NCBI RefSeq assembly: GCF_002846415.1
Contig: NZ_PJMX01000001.1
Location: 6,200,001 to 6,264,000, forward strand
Origin: Streptomyces sp. TLI_146
GTDB lineage: Bacteria > Actinomycetota > Actinomycetes > Streptomycetales > Streptomycetaceae
Length of the DNA: 64,000 bases
Reading direction: 5' to 3'
The number at the start of each line of letters is the position of its first letter. Positions within the stretch are counted from its first letter, which is position 1. Below, piece after piece: positions 7,884-16,382 of the stretch. Made by a program: the position numbers and the translations under genes. The notes beneath the pieces were generated by a model. That model was not told where the DNA came from. It worked only from the letters and a program-made list of their open reading frames with translations, and searched no databases.

Positions 7884-8561
7884 TCATAGCGGGTTTCGGT
7901 CCGGGCCGACGCGCCAGGCCGACGTCAGCGCGACCGTTTCGCGAAAGATTTCCTTGCGGACCACGAGCGCGTAGTCCCACAGCGGGTCCGCGATTCCGAC
8001 GATCTCCGCGACCTTCGAACGCAGATATTGGCGGGGCATGGCAGGCCGGGGCCGGTAGACGTTCATCCCGTCCTCGTGCAGGCACATGAAGTAGGGGACG
8101 TCGTCGAACGCGGCCAGGTGCTCCAGGCCCGCGAGAGCCGTCGGGGCCAGCCCGTCGGCCAGGATGAGCTCGTCCACCCGGCGGCCGTCGACGGGGAGGA
8201 TGTGCCAGTGCGCATGGGATATACAGGCGCTGGACTGCATTCCGGGGCTGGAACCGTGTTCCAGCACGGTGAACATGCCGAACGTCTCCCGATAGGCGGG
8301 CTCGACCTTTCCCAGCAGCTCCGGGAGTTCTTCGTCGAAAACATTGGCCAACTGCGCAAAGCTGAAATAGTGATCAACGGGCAGAAGGAGAAGATGGCCG
8401 AGGGTCATGGGTGACAGGTCGGCCAGTAAGCGGAAGTTTTCCGTCGAGTGGATGAGGCGGCTGGGCGGCTCTCCCCTGTACACCATCGAAAACGTGGTGT
8501 CCCGTGAACCGGCGAGTTCCTGGCAGAGGTCGGATCCGACGCACTCAATCCCGCGCGGCAT
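7884..8561 (-). CDS. HIT-like nucleotidyltransferase/hydrolase with a TTA codon
   Basis: 225 residues. HIT motif HAHWHIL at residues 116-122 with the histidine triad intact, preceded by LLLLPVDHYFSFAQL, the strand-turn region that precedes the active site in GalT/Hint folds. It begins the operon with the CMP-kinase-like and ThiL-like genes (20-bp gap, then a 4-bp overlap). The ATG at 8561 is chosen for GAGGAG six bases upstream; an earlier in-frame start at 8651 lacks support. Codon 45 (8427-8429) is TTA, predicting bldA dependence of the first gene of the operon. Substrate unknown. Confidence 0.82.
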   Translation of the reverse strand: MPRGIECVGSDLCQELAGSRDTTFSMVYRGEPPSRLIHSTENFRLLADLSPMTLGHLLLLPVDHYFSFAQLANVFDEELPELLGKVEPAYRETFGMFTVLEHGSSPGMQSSACISHAHWHILPVDGRRVDELILADGLAPTALAGLEHLAAFDDVPYFMCLHEDGMNVYRPRPAMPRQYLRSKVAEIVGIADPLWDYALVVRKEIFRETVALTSAWRVGPDRNPL

Positions 8562-8779
8562 GTTCCACTCCTCGACTTGTGGAGCAGGTGCGTCCTCGGA
8601 TGAAGGCCGGAAAGACGGCGATAACGTACTGTAGTCGCCCGTAGCATGCAAGCGGAGTACGGTAATAGGCCAAAGTGGGTCGACAGGTTCCGATCAATAG
8701 GGTGATCGAGGATTCCGCGCCCGCTGCCGAGGCTCGCCTTTTCGTTCGGAGCGCCGGGGCGCCGCCCCCTTCACGGCAA

Positions 8780-8819
8780 AAGGCGGCGGCGAGGACCACC
8801 AGGTCCTCGCCGCCGCCTT
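8780..8819 (-). terminator. Terminator of sdaA
   Basis: A perfect 18-bp stem (AAGGCGGCGGCGAGGACC and its complement) with a four-base loop, followed on the minus strand by T residues. It lies 20 bases past the sdaA stop and marks the right edge of the accessory island. Confidence 0.9.
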
Positions 8820-8839
8820 GCCGGAGTGTCAGACCGCCG

Positions 8840-10210
8840 TCAGCACTCGATGATGTTGACGGCCAGACCGCCGCGCGCGGTCTCCTTGTACTTCACGGAC
8901 ATGTCGGCGCCGGTCTCCTTCATGGTCTTGATGACCTTGTCCAGGGACACCTTGTGGCTGCCGTCGCCGCGCATCGCCATCTTCGCCGCGGTCACGGCCT
9001 TCACGGCCGCCATGCCGTTGCGCTCGATGCACGGGATCTGCACCAGACCGCCGACCGGGTCGCAGGTCAGGCCCAGGTTGTGCTCCATGCCGATCTCCGC
9101 GGCGTTCTCGACCTGCTCGGGGGTGCCGCCCAGGACCTCGGCCAGCGCGCCCGCGGCCATCGAGCAGGCGGAGCCGACCTCGCCCTGGCAGCCGACCTCG
9201 GCGCCGGAGATCGAGGCGTTCTCCTTGAAGAGCATGCCGATCGCGCCGGCGGCCAGCAGGAAGCGGACCACGCCCTCGTCGTCGGCGCCGGGCACGAAGT
9301 TCATGTAGTAGTGCAGCACCGCCGGGATGATGCCCGCGGCGCCGTTGGTGGGCGCGGTGACGACGCGGCCGCCCGCCGCGTTCTCCTCGTTCACCGCCAT
9401 CGCGTACAGCGTCGCCCACTCCATCGCGTGCGCGTCCGGGTTGCCCTCGGCGCGCAGCTGGCGGGCGGTGGTTGCGGCCCGGCGGCGGACCTTCAGACCG
9501 CCCGGCAGGATGCCCTCGCGGGACATGCCGCGCGAGACGCACGCCTGCATCACACGCCAGATCTCCAGGAGCCCGGCGCGGATCTCGTCCTCGGTGCGCC
9601 AGGCCTTCTCGTTCTCCAGCATCATCGCGGAGATCGACAGGCCGGACTCCTTGGCGAGACGCAGCAGCTCGTCGCCGGTGCGGAAGGGGTACTTCAGGAC
9701 CGTGTCGTCCGGCACGATCGGGTTCTCGCCCGCGACCGCGTCCTCGTCGACGACGAAGCCGCCGCCCACCGAGTAGTACGTCTTCTCCAGGACCGGCGCG
9801 CCCTCGCTGTCGTACGCGAAGATCGTCATGCCGTTGGCGTGGTACGGCAGCGCCTTGCGGCGGTGCAGGATCAGGTCCTCGTCGAAGTCGAAGGGGATCT
9901 CGTGGGCGCCGAGCAGGCTGATCCGGCCGTCCGACTTGATCCGCTCCACCTGCTCGTCGGCGCTCTCCACGTCGACCGTGCGCGGCGAGTTCCCCTCCAG
10001 GCCGAGGAGGACGGCCTTGGGGGTGCCGTGGCCGTGGCCGGTGGCGCCGAGCGAGCCGTACAGCTCGGCCCGTATCGAGGCGGTGTGGGCCAGCAGGCCC
10101 TCGTTCTTCAGGCGCCGCGCGAACATCCGGGCAGCGCGCATCGGGCCGACCGTGTGGGAGCTGGACGGGCCGATGCCGATCGAGAACAGGTCGAAGACCG
10201 AGATGGCCAC
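8840..10210 (-). CDS. sdaA: L-serine dehydratase, single-chain iron-sulfur type
   Basis: The 456-residue enzyme converts L-serine to pyruvate and ammonia. The N-terminal beta domain begins MAISVFDLFSIGIGPSSSHTVGPMRAA, shown here only as its core SIGIGPSSSHTVGPM. The alpha domain carries the cysteines of the [4Fe-4S] cluster, including CDPVGGLVQIPCIERNGM. The GTG at 10210 has AGGAG six bases upstream. It follows glyA on the same strand beyond a hairpin, so it can be read both with and apart from the glycine operon. The role is removal of serine made from glycine. Confidence 0.97.
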   Translation of the reverse strand: MAISVFDLFSIGIGPSSSHTVGPMRAARMFARRLKNEGLLAHTASIRAELYGSLGATGHGHGTPKAVLLGLEGNSPRTVDVESADEQVERIKSDGRISLLGAHEIPFDFDEDLILHRRKALPYHANGMTIFAYDSEGAPVLEKTYYSVGGGFVVDEDAVAGENPIVPDDTVLKYPFRTGDELLRLAKESGLSISAMMLENEKAWRTEDEIRAGLLEIWRVMQACVSRGMSREGILPGGLKVRRRAATTARQLRAEGNPDAHAMEWATLYAMAVNEENAAGGRVVTAPTNGAAGIIPAVLHYYMNFVPGADDEGVVRFLLAAGAIGMLFKENASISGAEVGCQGEVGSACSMAAGALAEVLGGTPEQVENAAEIGMEHNLGLTCDPVGGLVQIPCIERNGMAAVKAVTAAKMAMRGDGSHKVSLDKVIKTMKETGADMSVKYKETARGGLAVNIIEC

Positions 10211-10290
10211 GGGAGACTCCTAGAGGGGTAGACGCCGTTGTCTGCCGGGGTGGTGCAGAGCGAGCAGGTGGAACGGGCGGTGCAAGGGTT

Positions 10291-10330
10291 CGGGGCACCG
10301 CACTCACTGTCCAGTGTGCGCGGTGCCCCG
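10291..10330 (-). terminator. Hairpin between glyA and sdaA
   Basis: An 11-bp perfect outer stem (CGGGGCACCGC/GCGGTGCCCCG) with an inner CACTG/CAGTG pairing. It lies 30 bp after the glyA stop. There is no T tract, so read-through to sdaA is possible. Confidence 0.7.
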
Positions 10331-10359
10331 AAGGTTCGTACGAATAAAAGGGTACGAAA

Positions 10360-11622
10360 CTACTTCAGGCCGGGGTACAGCGGGTGCTTCGCGGCCAGGG
10401 CGGAGACCCGGGCCGAGAGCGCGGCCTTGTCGAAGTCCGGCTTCAGGGTCTCGGCGATGATGTCGGCGACCTCACGGAAGTCGTCGGCGTCGAAACCGCG
10501 GGTGGCCAGCGCCGGCGTGCCGATCCGCAGGCCCGAGGTGACCATCGGGGGCCGCGGGTCGTTCGGGATGGCGTTCCGGTTGACCGTGATGCCGACCTCG
10601 TGGAGGCGGTCCTCGGCCTGCTGGCCGTCCAGCTCGGAGTTCCGCAGGTCGACGAGGACCAGGTGGACGTCCGTGCCGCCGGACAGGACCGAGACGCCGT
10701 GCGCGGTGACGTCGTCCTGGACCAGGCGCTCGGCCAGGATGCGGGCGCCGTCCAGGGTGCGCTGCTGGCGCTCCTTGAACTCCTCCGAAGCGGCGACCTT
10801 GAAGGACACCGCCTTGGCCGCGATCACGTGCTCCAGCGGGCCGCCCTGGAAGCCGGGGAAGACCGCGGAGTTCAGCTTCTTCGCGAAGTCCTTGTTCCGG
10901 GCCAGGATGATGCCGCCGCGCGGGCCGCCGAGCGTCTTGTGCGTGGTGGAGGTGACCACGTCCGCGAAGGGCACCGGGTTCGGGTGCAGCCCGGCCGCGA
11001 CCAGGCCCGCGAAGTGCGCCATGTCGACCCACAGGAGGGCCTCGACCTCGTCCGCGATGCGGCGGAACTCGGCGAAGTCCAGCTGACGCGGGTAGGCGGA
11101 CCAGCCCGCGATGATCACCTTGGGGCGGTGCTCCTTGGCCAGCCGCTCGACCTCGGCCATGTCGACCAGACCGGCGTCGTCGACGTGGTACGGGACCACG
11201 TTGAACTGCTTGCCGGAGAAGTTCAGCCGCATGCCGTGGGTGAGGTGGCCGCCGTGCGCCAGGTCCAGGCCGAGGATCGTGTCGCCGGGCTGGGCGATCG
11301 CGAACAGGGCGGCCTGGTTGGCGGAGGCGCCGGAGTGCGGCTGGACGTTGGCGTACTCCGCGCCGAACAGGTCCTTGACCCGGTCGATCGCGATCTGCTC
11401 GGTCACGTCCACGTGCTCGCAGCCGCCGTAGTAGCGGCGGCCCGGGTAGCCCTCGGCGTACTTGTTGGTGAGGACCGTGCCCTGGGCCTCCATGACCGCG
11501 ACCGGAGCGAAGTTCTCCGAGGCGATCATTTCGAGGGTGGACTGCTGGCGGACGAGCTCGGCGTCGACGGCGGCGGCGACGTCCGGGTCCAGCTCATGGA
11601 GGGACTGGTTCAGAAGCGACAT
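10360..11622 (-). CDS. glyA: Serine hydroxymethyltransferase
   Basis: The 420-residue PLP enzyme interconverts serine and glycine with tetrahydrofolate. The PLP lysine lies in TSTTHKTLGGPRGGI, and EMIASENF and GYPGRRYYGGCE are family signatures near the N-terminus. AGGGAA precedes the ATG. Only 23 bp separate it from gcvH, so it belongs to the riboswitch-controlled gcvT-gcvH-glyA operon. The arrangement lets excess glycine be split and re-used to build serine. Confidence 0.98.
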   Translation of the reverse strand: MSLLNQSLHELDPDVAAAVDAELVRQQSTLEMIASENFAPVAVMEAQGTVLTNKYAEGYPGRRYYGGCEHVDVTEQIAIDRVKDLFGAEYANVQPHSGASANQAALFAIAQPGDTILGLDLAHGGHLTHGMRLNFSGKQFNVVPYHVDDAGLVDMAEVERLAKEHRPKVIIAGWSAYPRQLDFAEFRRIADEVEALLWVDMAHFAGLVAAGLHPNPVPFADVVTSTTHKTLGGPRGGIILARNKDFAKKLNSAVFPGFQGGPLEHVIAAKAVSFKVAASEEFKERQQRTLDGARILAERLVQDDVTAHGVSVLSGGTDVHLVLVDLRNSELDGQQAEDRLHEVGITVNRNAIPNDPRPPMVTSGLRIGTPALATRGFDADDFREVADIIAETLKPDFDKAALSARVSALAAKHPLYPGLK

Positions 11623-11645
11623 CGGAAGTTCCCTGGAGTGGTAGG

Positions 11646-12023
11646 TCAGCCGGCGGCGAAGGCGGTGTACTCGTCGGCGGAGAGCAGGTCGCCCGGCTCC
11701 TCGGCGACGCGCACCTTGAACAGCCAGCCGCCCTCGAAGGGGGCGGAGTTCACCAGCGACGGGTCGTCGACGACGTCCTGGTTGGCCGCGACGACCTCGC
11801 CGGAGACCGGCGAGTACAGGTCGCTGACCGACTTGGTCGACTCCAGCTCGCCGCAGGTCTCGCCCGCGGTGACGGTGTCGCCGACCGCCGGGAGCTGGGC
11901 GAAGACGACGTCACCGAGCGCGTTGGCCGCGAACTCGGTGATGCCGACCGTCGCCACACCGTCCTCCGTGGCCGACAGCCACTCGTGCTCCTTGCTGTAA
12001 CGCAGCTGCTGAGGGTTGCTCAT
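11646..12023 (-). CDS. gcvH: Glycine cleavage system H protein
   Basis: 125 residues. The lipoyl attachment lysine is Lys64 in ESTKSVSDLYSPVSGEV. The protein shuttles the aminomethyl group between the P, T and L proteins. AGGAG precedes the ATG. gcvP is not in the window, as is usual in Streptomyces. Confidence 0.98.
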   Translation of the reverse strand: MSNPQQLRYSKEHEWLSATEDGVATVGITEFAANALGDVVFAQLPAVGDTVTAGETCGELESTKSVSDLYSPVSGEVVAANQDVVDDPSLVNSAPFEGGWLFKVRVAEEPGDLLSADEYTAFAAG

Positions 12024-12092
12024 GACCTGAATTCTCCTGTACGAGGGGGAGTGGTGGTGAACGGGAAAGTCATGCGGTGCGTGTGCGAGGGG

Positions 12093-13205
12093 TCACTTCT
12101 GCCGCTTGTAGAACGGCAGCGCCACGACCTCGTACGGCTCATGCGTACCGCGGATGTCGACGCCGACACCGGAGGTGCCCGGTTCGGCGTGCGCGGCGTC
12201 CACGTACGCCATGGCGATCGGCTTGCCCAGCGTCGGCGACGGGGCGCCCGAGGTCACCTCGCCGACGACCTCGCCGCCCGCCACCACGGAGAACCCGGCG
12301 CGCGGCACCCGGCGGCCCTCGGCGACCAGACCGACCAGCTTGCGGGGAGCCTTCGCGGCGGCGCGCTCGGCGGCGGCCTCCAGGGCGGCGCGGCCCACGA
12401 AGTCGCCGTCCTTCTCGAACTTCACGACCCGGCCGAGCCCCGCGTCGAACGGGGTGAGGGAGGTGGTCAGCTCGTGCCCGTACAGCGGCATGCCCGCCTC
12501 CAGGCGCAGCGTGTCGCGGCAGGACAGACCGCACGGCACCAGGCCCGCGTCCTTGCCCGCCTCGGTGAGCGCCTGCCACAGCTTCTCGGCGTCGGCCGGG
12601 GCCACGAAGAGCTCGAAGCCGTCCTCGCCGGTGTAGCCCGTACGGGCGATCAGCGCCGGGACGCCGGCCACGGTGCCGGGCAGGCCCGCGTAGTACTTCA
12701 GGCCGTCCAGGTCGGCGTCGGTGAGCGACTTCAGGATGCCGGGGGACTCGGGGCCCTGGACGGCGAGCAGCGCGTAGTTGTCGCGGTCGTCGCGGACCTC
12801 GGCGTCGAAGGCGGCCGCGCGCTCGGTGATCGCGTCCAGGACGACCTGGGCGTTGCCGGCGTTGGCGACGACCATGTACTCGTCCTCGCCGAGGCGGTAG
12901 ACGATCAGGTCGTCGACGATGCCGCCGTCCTCCTGGCAGATCATCGTGTAGCGGGCGCGGCCCACGCCGATGGTGCTCATGTTGCCGACCAGCGCGTAGT
13001 CCAGCGCCTGCACGGCCTGCGGGCCGGTGACGGTGATCTCGCCCATGTGGGAGAGGTCGAAGAGACCGGCCCTGGTGCGCACGGCGGTGTGCTCGTCGCG
13101 CTCGCTGCCGTACCGCAGCGGCATGTCCCAGCCGGCGAAGTCGGTCATGGTCGCGCCCAGCGAACGGTGAGTTGCGTCAAGGGCGGTGAGACGGGGATTG
13201 CTCAT
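12093..13205 (-). CDS. gcvT: Glycine cleavage system T protein (aminomethyltransferase)
   Basis: The 370-residue protein transfers the methylene group from lipoylated H protein to tetrahydrofolate, releasing ammonia. Typical stretches are TDFAGWDMPLRYGSE near the N-terminus, GLFDLSHMGEI, TGYTGEDGFELF and CGLSCRDTLRLEAGMPLYGHEL. It is the first gene of the operon, directly behind the glycine riboswitch, with TGGGAG upstream of the ATG. Confidence 0.98.
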   Translation of the reverse strand: MSNPRLTALDATHRSLGATMTDFAGWDMPLRYGSERDEHTAVRTRAGLFDLSHMGEITVTGPQAVQALDYALVGNMSTIGVGRARYTMICQEDGGIVDDLIVYRLGEDEYMVVANAGNAQVVLDAITERAAAFDAEVRDDRDNYALLAVQGPESPGILKSLTDADLDGLKYYAGLPGTVAGVPALIARTGYTGEDGFELFVAPADAEKLWQALTEAGKDAGLVPCGLSCRDTLRLEAGMPLYGHELTTSLTPFDAGLGRVVKFEKDGDFVGRAALEAAAERAAAKAPRKLVGLVAEGRRVPRAGFSVVAGGEVVGEVTSGAPSPTLGKPIAMAYVDAAHAEPGTSGVGVDIRGTHEPYEVVALPFYKRQK

Positions 13206-13247
13206 GAGGGTGTGACTCCCAGGGCATGACGGCGAGGACGATCCTCC

Positions 13248-13466
13248 CCATCTGTCATCGGAACCTGAGAGGTTCGCCGGGAGACCCGGCTTGCACCTTG
13301 GGTGGAGCCGCGCCGTCCGGGAACGCGCGACTCGCTTTTCAGATCTGCCTCATCCACGCGGTACGGGGCCTGAGAGATTCAAGGGAGGGACTTGCTCCTT
13401 CGGCGCCCCGCGGTCCTCCCGGCCTTCTGGGGCCTTGGGGGAACTGCCGGGGACTCTCCCGCGTGG
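13248..13466 (-). ncRNA. Tandem glycine riboswitch of the gcvT operon
   Basis: Two glycine-aptamer cores lie in the gcvT leader on the minus strand. The upstream copy is canonical: GGGAGAG, then GCCGAAGGAGCAAG, then AATCTCTCAGGC and a GATGAGG end followed by CAGATCTGAAAAGCG. The gene-proximal copy is more divergent (CACCCAAGGTGCAAGCC, CCTCTCAGG, GATGACAGATGGGG). Tandem aptamers of this class normally switch on glycine-cleavage genes when glycine is high. The second aptamer ends about 43 bases before the gcvT start, so control could act on translation or on termination. No T-run terminator is visible in the expression platform. Confidence 0.9.
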
Positions 13467-13600
13467 ATTCAAGCGGCCGGTATGCAGTTTGGCGCGCACA
13501 TCATTGCACGCCTCCCACGGGCAGAACATCACCCGAGTCTCATTACCATCCTTTTACGCGCATGGGGAAAGGGTCGCACGACCCGGCAGGGGGAGCACCG

Positions 13601-14230
13601 ATGACGGTTCACACGACGGCGGCGACGCACGCGGACGCCCCGGTTCCGGTGGTACGGGACCTGCGCGGCCGGGGCGGTCGCTCACCGCACACGCTCCGGT
13701 TCGCCGAGGGGGACGTGGTGGTGGTCTCCGGCCTGCCCGGCAGCGGCAAGACGACCCTGCTGCGCCGGGCCGTCACCGGCGTCGGCATCGACTCGCAGGA
13801 CACCCGCCGCGCCTGGGAGGCCCGGATGGGCGGGGTGCCGTACGCGCTGTACCGGCCGGTAGTAAGGGTCGCCCACTTCCTGCGGATGCACCGGGCGCTG
13901 CGGTCGGGCGGCGGCCTGGCGGTCCACGACTGCGGCACCCACGCCTGGGTGCGCTGGTCGCTGGCGCGGGCCGCGGCGCGGGGCGGCCGCGCGCTGCACC
14001 TGGTGCTGCTCGACGTCTCCCCGGAGACGGCCCTGGCGGGCCAGGTCGCCCGTGGCCGCAAGGTCTCCTCGTACGCCTTCGCCCGCCACTCCAGGGCGGT
14101 GCCCCGCCTGATAGCCGCGGTGGCGCGGGGCCGCCTGCCGAGAGGGGTGGCGTCGGCGGTGCTGCTGGACAGGGAGGCGGCACAGACGGTGAACCGGATC
14201 GCCTTCGAGGAGGGCCCCGGCCGGGGCTAG
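13601..14230 (+). CDS. P-loop ATP/GTP-binding protein of unknown role
   Basis: 209 residues. Walker A GLPGSGKTT at residues 44-52. RVAHFLRMHRAL and VHDCGTHAWVRWSLARAAA follow, with the Asp likely in Walker B. The layout resembles the AAA_33/zeta-toxin-like kinases that phosphorylate small molecules, but no substrate motif is recognised. The ATG at 13601 has GGGGGAG seven bases upstream; longer in-frame reading into the riboswitch is not coding. It is divergent from the gcvT operon. Confidence 0.82.
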   Translation: MTVHTTAATHADAPVPVVRDLRGRGGRSPHTLRFAEGDVVVVSGLPGSGKTTLLRRAVTGVGIDSQDTRRAWEARMGGVPYALYRPVVRVAHFLRMHRALRSGGGLAVHDCGTHAWVRWSLARAAARGGRALHLVLLDVSPETALAGQVARGRKVSSYAFARHSRAVPRLIAAVARGRLPRGVASAVLLDREAAQTVNRIAFEEGPGRG

Positions 14231-14260
14231 AGTTTGAGCACGGGGACGACGCAACCTCCT

Positions 14261-14321
14261 GCTTTTCAGGGGCGCGGGGCTGTGACATGTGCGGCTCCGC
14301 CGCGTGGGCGCGACCACCAGC
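14261..14321. repeat. Streptomyces extragenic repeat fragment
   Basis: A CTTTTCAGGGGCGCGGGGCTGT-like core with a GCGGCTCCGCCGC hairpin and a GGGCGCGACCA end. It shares GGGGCGCGGGG with the long palindromic repeat at 24979-25131. I recognise this type as a common intergenic repeat in Streptomyces. It lies between two plus-strand genes. Confidence 0.6.
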
Positions 14322-14351
14322 CAGAATCGGCTCGCAGATGAAGGACGGCAG

Positions 14352-15113
14352 ATGGACCTGCTCCACCCACACGGCGGCGGAGGCTGGCCGGGCAACGAGC
14401 TGGAGGAGGCGCTGGCGGCCTCGCTCGGCGTCCCGGGCGCGGGCCCCCGGCTGATAGAGGTCCTGGGACGCAACCCGGTCTGGATCCCCCTCCCCAACGG
14501 CGGCAGCCGGGACAGCGCCGACCTGGACCTCCCCACCATGGAGATCGCGGGCCTGCCCTACGTCCCCGTCTACAGCTCCGAGCAGCAGTTCCTCCAGTGC
14601 GTCGGCCCGCACATGTCGTTCGCCGTGGCCCCCGCCGTGGAGTTCGCCCGCGGTCTGCCCCCGCAGCTCGGCATCGCGCTGAACCCGGAGGGCGCCGTCG
14701 GCGTACCGCTGCCGCCGCCCGCCGTCGCCGAGCTGTGCCGCACCGGGCGCACCGCGCTCGACGGGCCCGCCTCCGGCGCCCGGGTGCGGCTCTTCGAGCC
14801 CGACTGGCAGGAGGACCCGGTCGACTTCCTGTCCGCCGCGGCCGAGGAGTTCGACGCCACCGGCGTGGTGCGCACCGCCCGCCGCGCGCTGGCCTCCATC
14901 GAGGGCGACTCCCCGACGCTCTTCATCGGCGTGGAGTTCTCCACCTGGGACGGGGCCGGGCGCAACGCCCCCATGGAGGCGCTGGGCCGGGCGCTGGGCC
15001 GGGTCCCGGTCGGCTGGCCGGTGAACCTGGTGCTGCTCGACGTGGCCCAGGACCCGGTGGGCGACTGGATGCGCGAGCGAGTGCGCCCCTTCTACACGCG
15101 GGCCACCCCCTAG
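14352..15113 (+). CDS. SseB-family protein (enhanced serine sensitivity), copy 1
   Basis: 253 residues. The N-terminal SseB-like region (NPVWIPLPNG, LPYVPVYSSEQQF, GLPPQLGIALNPEGAVGVPL) is followed by the C-terminal domain ending in LLDVAQDPVGDWMRERVRPFYTR. The biochemical role of SseB proteins is not established. Proximity to glycine/serine genes is suggestive but may be chance. The ATG at 14352 follows AAGGA. A related gene follows on the same strand. Confidence 0.85.
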   Translation: MDLLHPHGGGGWPGNELEEALAASLGVPGAGPRLIEVLGRNPVWIPLPNGGSRDSADLDLPTMEIAGLPYVPVYSSEQQFLQCVGPHMSFAVAPAVEFARGLPPQLGIALNPEGAVGVPLPPPAVAELCRTGRTALDGPASGARVRLFEPDWQEDPVDFLSAAAEEFDATGVVRTARRALASIEGDSPTLFIGVEFSTWDGAGRNAPMEALGRALGRVPVGWPVNLVLLDVAQDPVGDWMRERVRPFYTRATP

Positions 15114-15210
15114 CCGCTCCCGCATAAGCTGGTTTCATAATCCGTAGACCCCCACGGCCGCACGCCTGTGCACCGGCGGCGCGGGGGAACGAAGAGGGGC
15201 GGGACCCAGG

Positions 15211-16008
15211 GTGAGTGCGTCAGGCACCGCGGCGGCCGGGCAGGTCGAGCACATGCTGCGCCAGGTGGCCCCCGGACGCTACGACGCGTACGAGGCGCTG
15301 CTGCACGCCCTCGCCGACCCCTCCTCCGGCCGGCTGTGGATGCTGCTCTGGCACGGCCGGCCCGGCGCCCCCGACGCGCAGTACGGGAACATGGAGGTCG
15401 ACGGGGTGGCGTACGCGCCCTGTGTGACCTCCGCCCAGGAGCTCTCCGCCAGCGGCTGGAACCGGGCCCACGAGGTGGTCACCGGCCGTGACATCGCCCG
15501 CACCCTCTACCCCGACCGGTACGGGATCTGGCTCAACCCGCACGCCCCCGGCGGCGGGGTCGGCATCCCCTGGCCGGATCTGCGCCGGATCGCCACCGGC
15601 CTGGACCGGATGCCCGCGGGCCCGCTGCGGATCACCGAACCGGCCGTGGAGATCCCGCAGTTCTACGCCCTGCTGGCGCAGCACGCGCACCGCACCCCGG
15701 CCGTCCGGGCGCTGCGCCGCGCCTGGGTGCAGCCCGCGCTCGGCACGCCATATCTGGCCATCGGGCTCGACCTCTACGACACCGGGCCGCAGTCCGTGGA
15801 CGCGGTGCGCGCGATGATGCAGCAGGCCGTCGCCGCCGTGCCCGACGGTCTGCCGGTGTCCACGGTGGCGCTGTCCGACGAGTACGACCCGGTCGGGATG
15901 TGGCTGCGCGCCAAGGGGCGCCCCTTCTACGACCGCGAGGCGCATTCCGCCCCCGCGGCCCCGGCGGGCGGGTACGGCTACCCCCCGGCTGCCCCGCGCG
16001 CCTACTGA
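15211..16008 (+). CDS. SseB-family protein, copy 2
   Basis: A 265-residue paralogue of the preceding gene. It shares the pattern GRLWMLLWHG, VTSAQEL, YGIWLNPHAPGGGVGIPWPDL and the C-terminal ALSDEYDPVGMWLRAKGRPFYDRE, and ends in a short Pro/Ala/Tyr tail. The start is a GTG at 15211. The tandem pair is probably an ancient duplication. Function unknown. Confidence 0.83.
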   Translation: MSASGTAAAGQVEHMLRQVAPGRYDAYEALLHALADPSSGRLWMLLWHGRPGAPDAQYGNMEVDGVAYAPCVTSAQELSASGWNRAHEVVTGRDIARTLYPDRYGIWLNPHAPGGGVGIPWPDLRRIATGLDRMPAGPLRITEPAVEIPQFYALLAQHAHRTPAVRALRRAWVQPALGTPYLAIGLDLYDTGPQSVDAVRAMMQQAVAAVPDGLPVSTVALSDEYDPVGMWLRAKGRPFYDREAHSAPAAPAGGYGYPPAAPRAY

Positions 16009-16382
16009 CGTCACACGTAACACCTGCACAACACACCTCAAACCCTTCCCCATCAGTCACCGGTGTCCCGGTTGCCCTGACTGCTCCACCCAATTCGGCC
16101 ATTCATCAAGGCAGTTGGGTGACATGACCGATCTGGTCGGTTAGTGCACGACTGGTCCGCTCAGACGATCACGACGTCCGGATAACGGAAGCCGTCTGAC
16201 CGCATCACGTTTAGGCAACCATTCACCGTCAGGTCTGGCGGGTGATCGCGAACGCGTTGAAGACTCCCGGCTAACAAGGGCCGGTTGGCCCGTCGCAGAT
16301 CACCGCACCACCTGATGGAACAAGCCGCCACAGCGGCTGGTACGGGCCGGCCATCCGCCGGCCGGGAGGGGTCAGAGGCACT
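16009..16382 (+). other. Leader/promoter region of the oligopeptide transporter
   Basis: 374 bases without a gene. It contains several short inverted repeats (ACCGA-TCGGT near 16131, GGCCGG-CCGGCC near 16350) and ends in a GGGAGGGG ribosome site before the GTG at 16383. No clear -35/-10 pair was identified. Confidence 0.5.

Noticed and set aside
8652..8779. A gene between the island and sdaA
   Set aside because: No frame with coding character or ribosome site was seen. It holds the promoter region of the HIT operon only.
13226..13600. Coding extension of the P-loop protein through the riboswitch region
   Set aside because: It would read antisense through the glycine riboswitch. A good ribosome site precedes the ATG at 13601.
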